Part shown: in pieces, positions 6,426 through 6,938 of the stretch
How positions within the stretch are numbered: position 1 is the stretch's first letter
Layout: every line of letters begins with the position of its first letter
The notes under the pieces: model-generated
Databases searched by the model: none
Seen by the model: only the letters and a program-made list of their open reading frames with translations
What the model was told of the DNA's origin: nothing
Program-made: the position numbers and the translations under genes
Assembly (NCBI GenBank): GCA_025355705.1
Contig: JANXZD010000455.1
Coordinates: forward strand, 1 to 6,938
DNA length: 6,938 nucleotides
Direction of reading: 5' to 3'
Source: Bacteroidota bacterium
GTDB lineage: Bacteria; Bacteroidota; Ignavibacteria; UBA10030; UBA8401

Positions 6426-6938
6426 ATGTATAAAATTCTATTTTTTTTGTTCCCGTTTATTCTCTCCTCACAAACCGTCTATCTTCCGGCAACACATTCA
6501 GTATACAAATATTTGGATAAAATGGAAGCTAAACAAGTTATTGGTGGATACCGTGATGCAGTGAAGCCTCTTTCACGCGAAAGTATTGCTAAATTCATCA
6601 TTCAAATTGATACGACTTCAATGTTGTTGACTCAGGTTGAACAGGATGAGCAGTTCTATTTCAAAGAAGAATTCTTTCAGGAGTTAGAAAATCTTGGTTA
6701 TGAAAACATCATTGAAGAGCGGTGGCATCTGTATCAATACAAAAGTGATCCCGGGAAATTTAACATCGATTTGATTGGAGGATATTCCTATCAAGAGCGG
6801 CCAGATGGAAAAAATACTAAAGTAACTTCAAACGGATTGAATGCCTATGGATATTTAGGAAAGCATATTGGCGTCTCTTTTATGTTTCGAGATAATGTTG
6901 AGTCCGGTTCGTACGTAAGTGCTGCAAACCCGTTTTCA
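6426..6938 (+). CDS. Exported protein resembling Wzi-type outer-membrane beta-barrels (3' end cut by window)
   Basis: The frame is open from ATG 6426 to the last base, giving 171 residues with no stop. Residues 1 to about 16 are a signal peptide (MYK, then ILFFLFPFIL, SSQ). The mature N-terminus has the pattern LPATHSVYKYLDKMEAKQVIGGYRD, followed by KPLSRESIAKFI (47-58). I associate this arrangement (a helical 'vY.fL.rme.k.li' segment plus 'kPlSR..ia') with capsule-assembly Wzi-family and related outer-membrane proteins of Bacteroidota/Ignavibacteriota; it also resembles an S-layer-homology-like segment. An acidic stretch (about 68-97) is followed by alternating sequence from about 108 (FNIDLIGGYSYQ, LNAYGYLGKHIGVSFMFRDN) that fits the first barrel strands. 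The Shine-Dalgarno is weak (AGGG near 6413-6416). The ATG at 6418 meets a stop after two codons and is not used. Secretion is well supported; the Wzi assignment is tentative because most of the barrel is missing. Confidence 0.72.
   Translation, partial: MYKILFFLFPFILSSQTVYLPATHSVYKYLDKMEAKQVIGGYRDAVKPLSRESIAKFIIQIDTTSMLLTQVEQDEQFYFKEEFFQELENLGYENIIEERWHLYQYKSDPGKFNIDLIGGYSYQERPDGKNTKVTSNGLNAYGYLGKHIGVSFMFRDNVESGSYVSAANPFS

Noticed and set aside
1..6938. CRISPR array, tRNA/rRNA, insertion sequence or phage elements
   Set aside because: I found no regularly spaced repeats, no clover-leaf motif, no transposase or integrase motif and no terminal repeats.

Overview
The window is AT-rich bacterial DNA with every supported gene on the + strand. 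It most resembles the Bacteroidota/Ignavibacteriota side of the FCB group. This is inferred from a TonB-dependent receptor paired with a BtuG-like beta-propeller lipoprotein, a DUF6580 membrane protein, a Wzi-like outer-membrane protein, and a mix of Shine-Dalgarno and SD-less starts. No taxonomic marker gene is present, so the assignment is tentative.

Left half (1-3872), corrinoid acquisition. The 3' part of a DUF6580 integral membrane protein gene ends 33 nt before a compact cobalamin riboswitch (about 552-722). A rho-independent terminator follows (751-782), which I read as the riboswitch expression platform. Next come a BtuB-like TonB-dependent receptor starting at GTG 800 and, 28 nt further on, a BtuG-like YncE-type lipoprotein. 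A strong terminator at 3848-3872 closes the unit. The likely logic is that the surface lipoprotein captures B12, BtuB moves it across the outer membrane using TonB energy, and B12 feeds back through the riboswitch. DUF6580 is a candidate, unproven, inner-membrane partner. No btuF, btuC or btuD is visible.

Right half (3922-6938), sugar phosphates and envelope. It holds a stand-alone glucose-6-phosphate isomerase of the kind usually seen as the C-terminal half of transaldolase/PGI fusions, then a NanE-like (ManNAc-6-P epimerase family) TIM-barrel gene 46 nt downstream. A gene for an exported protein resembling capsule-assembly Wzi beta-barrels begins at 6426 and is cut by the window end. The NanE-like protein is notable because both positions that align with the family's catalytic Lys and Glu are substituted, so its activity is doubtful.

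No tRNA, rRNA, CRISPR array, insertion sequence or attachment site was seen. The most unusual points are the substituted NanE-like enzyme, the DUF6580-riboswitch-BtuB-BtuG layout, and the reduced riboswitch aptamer.
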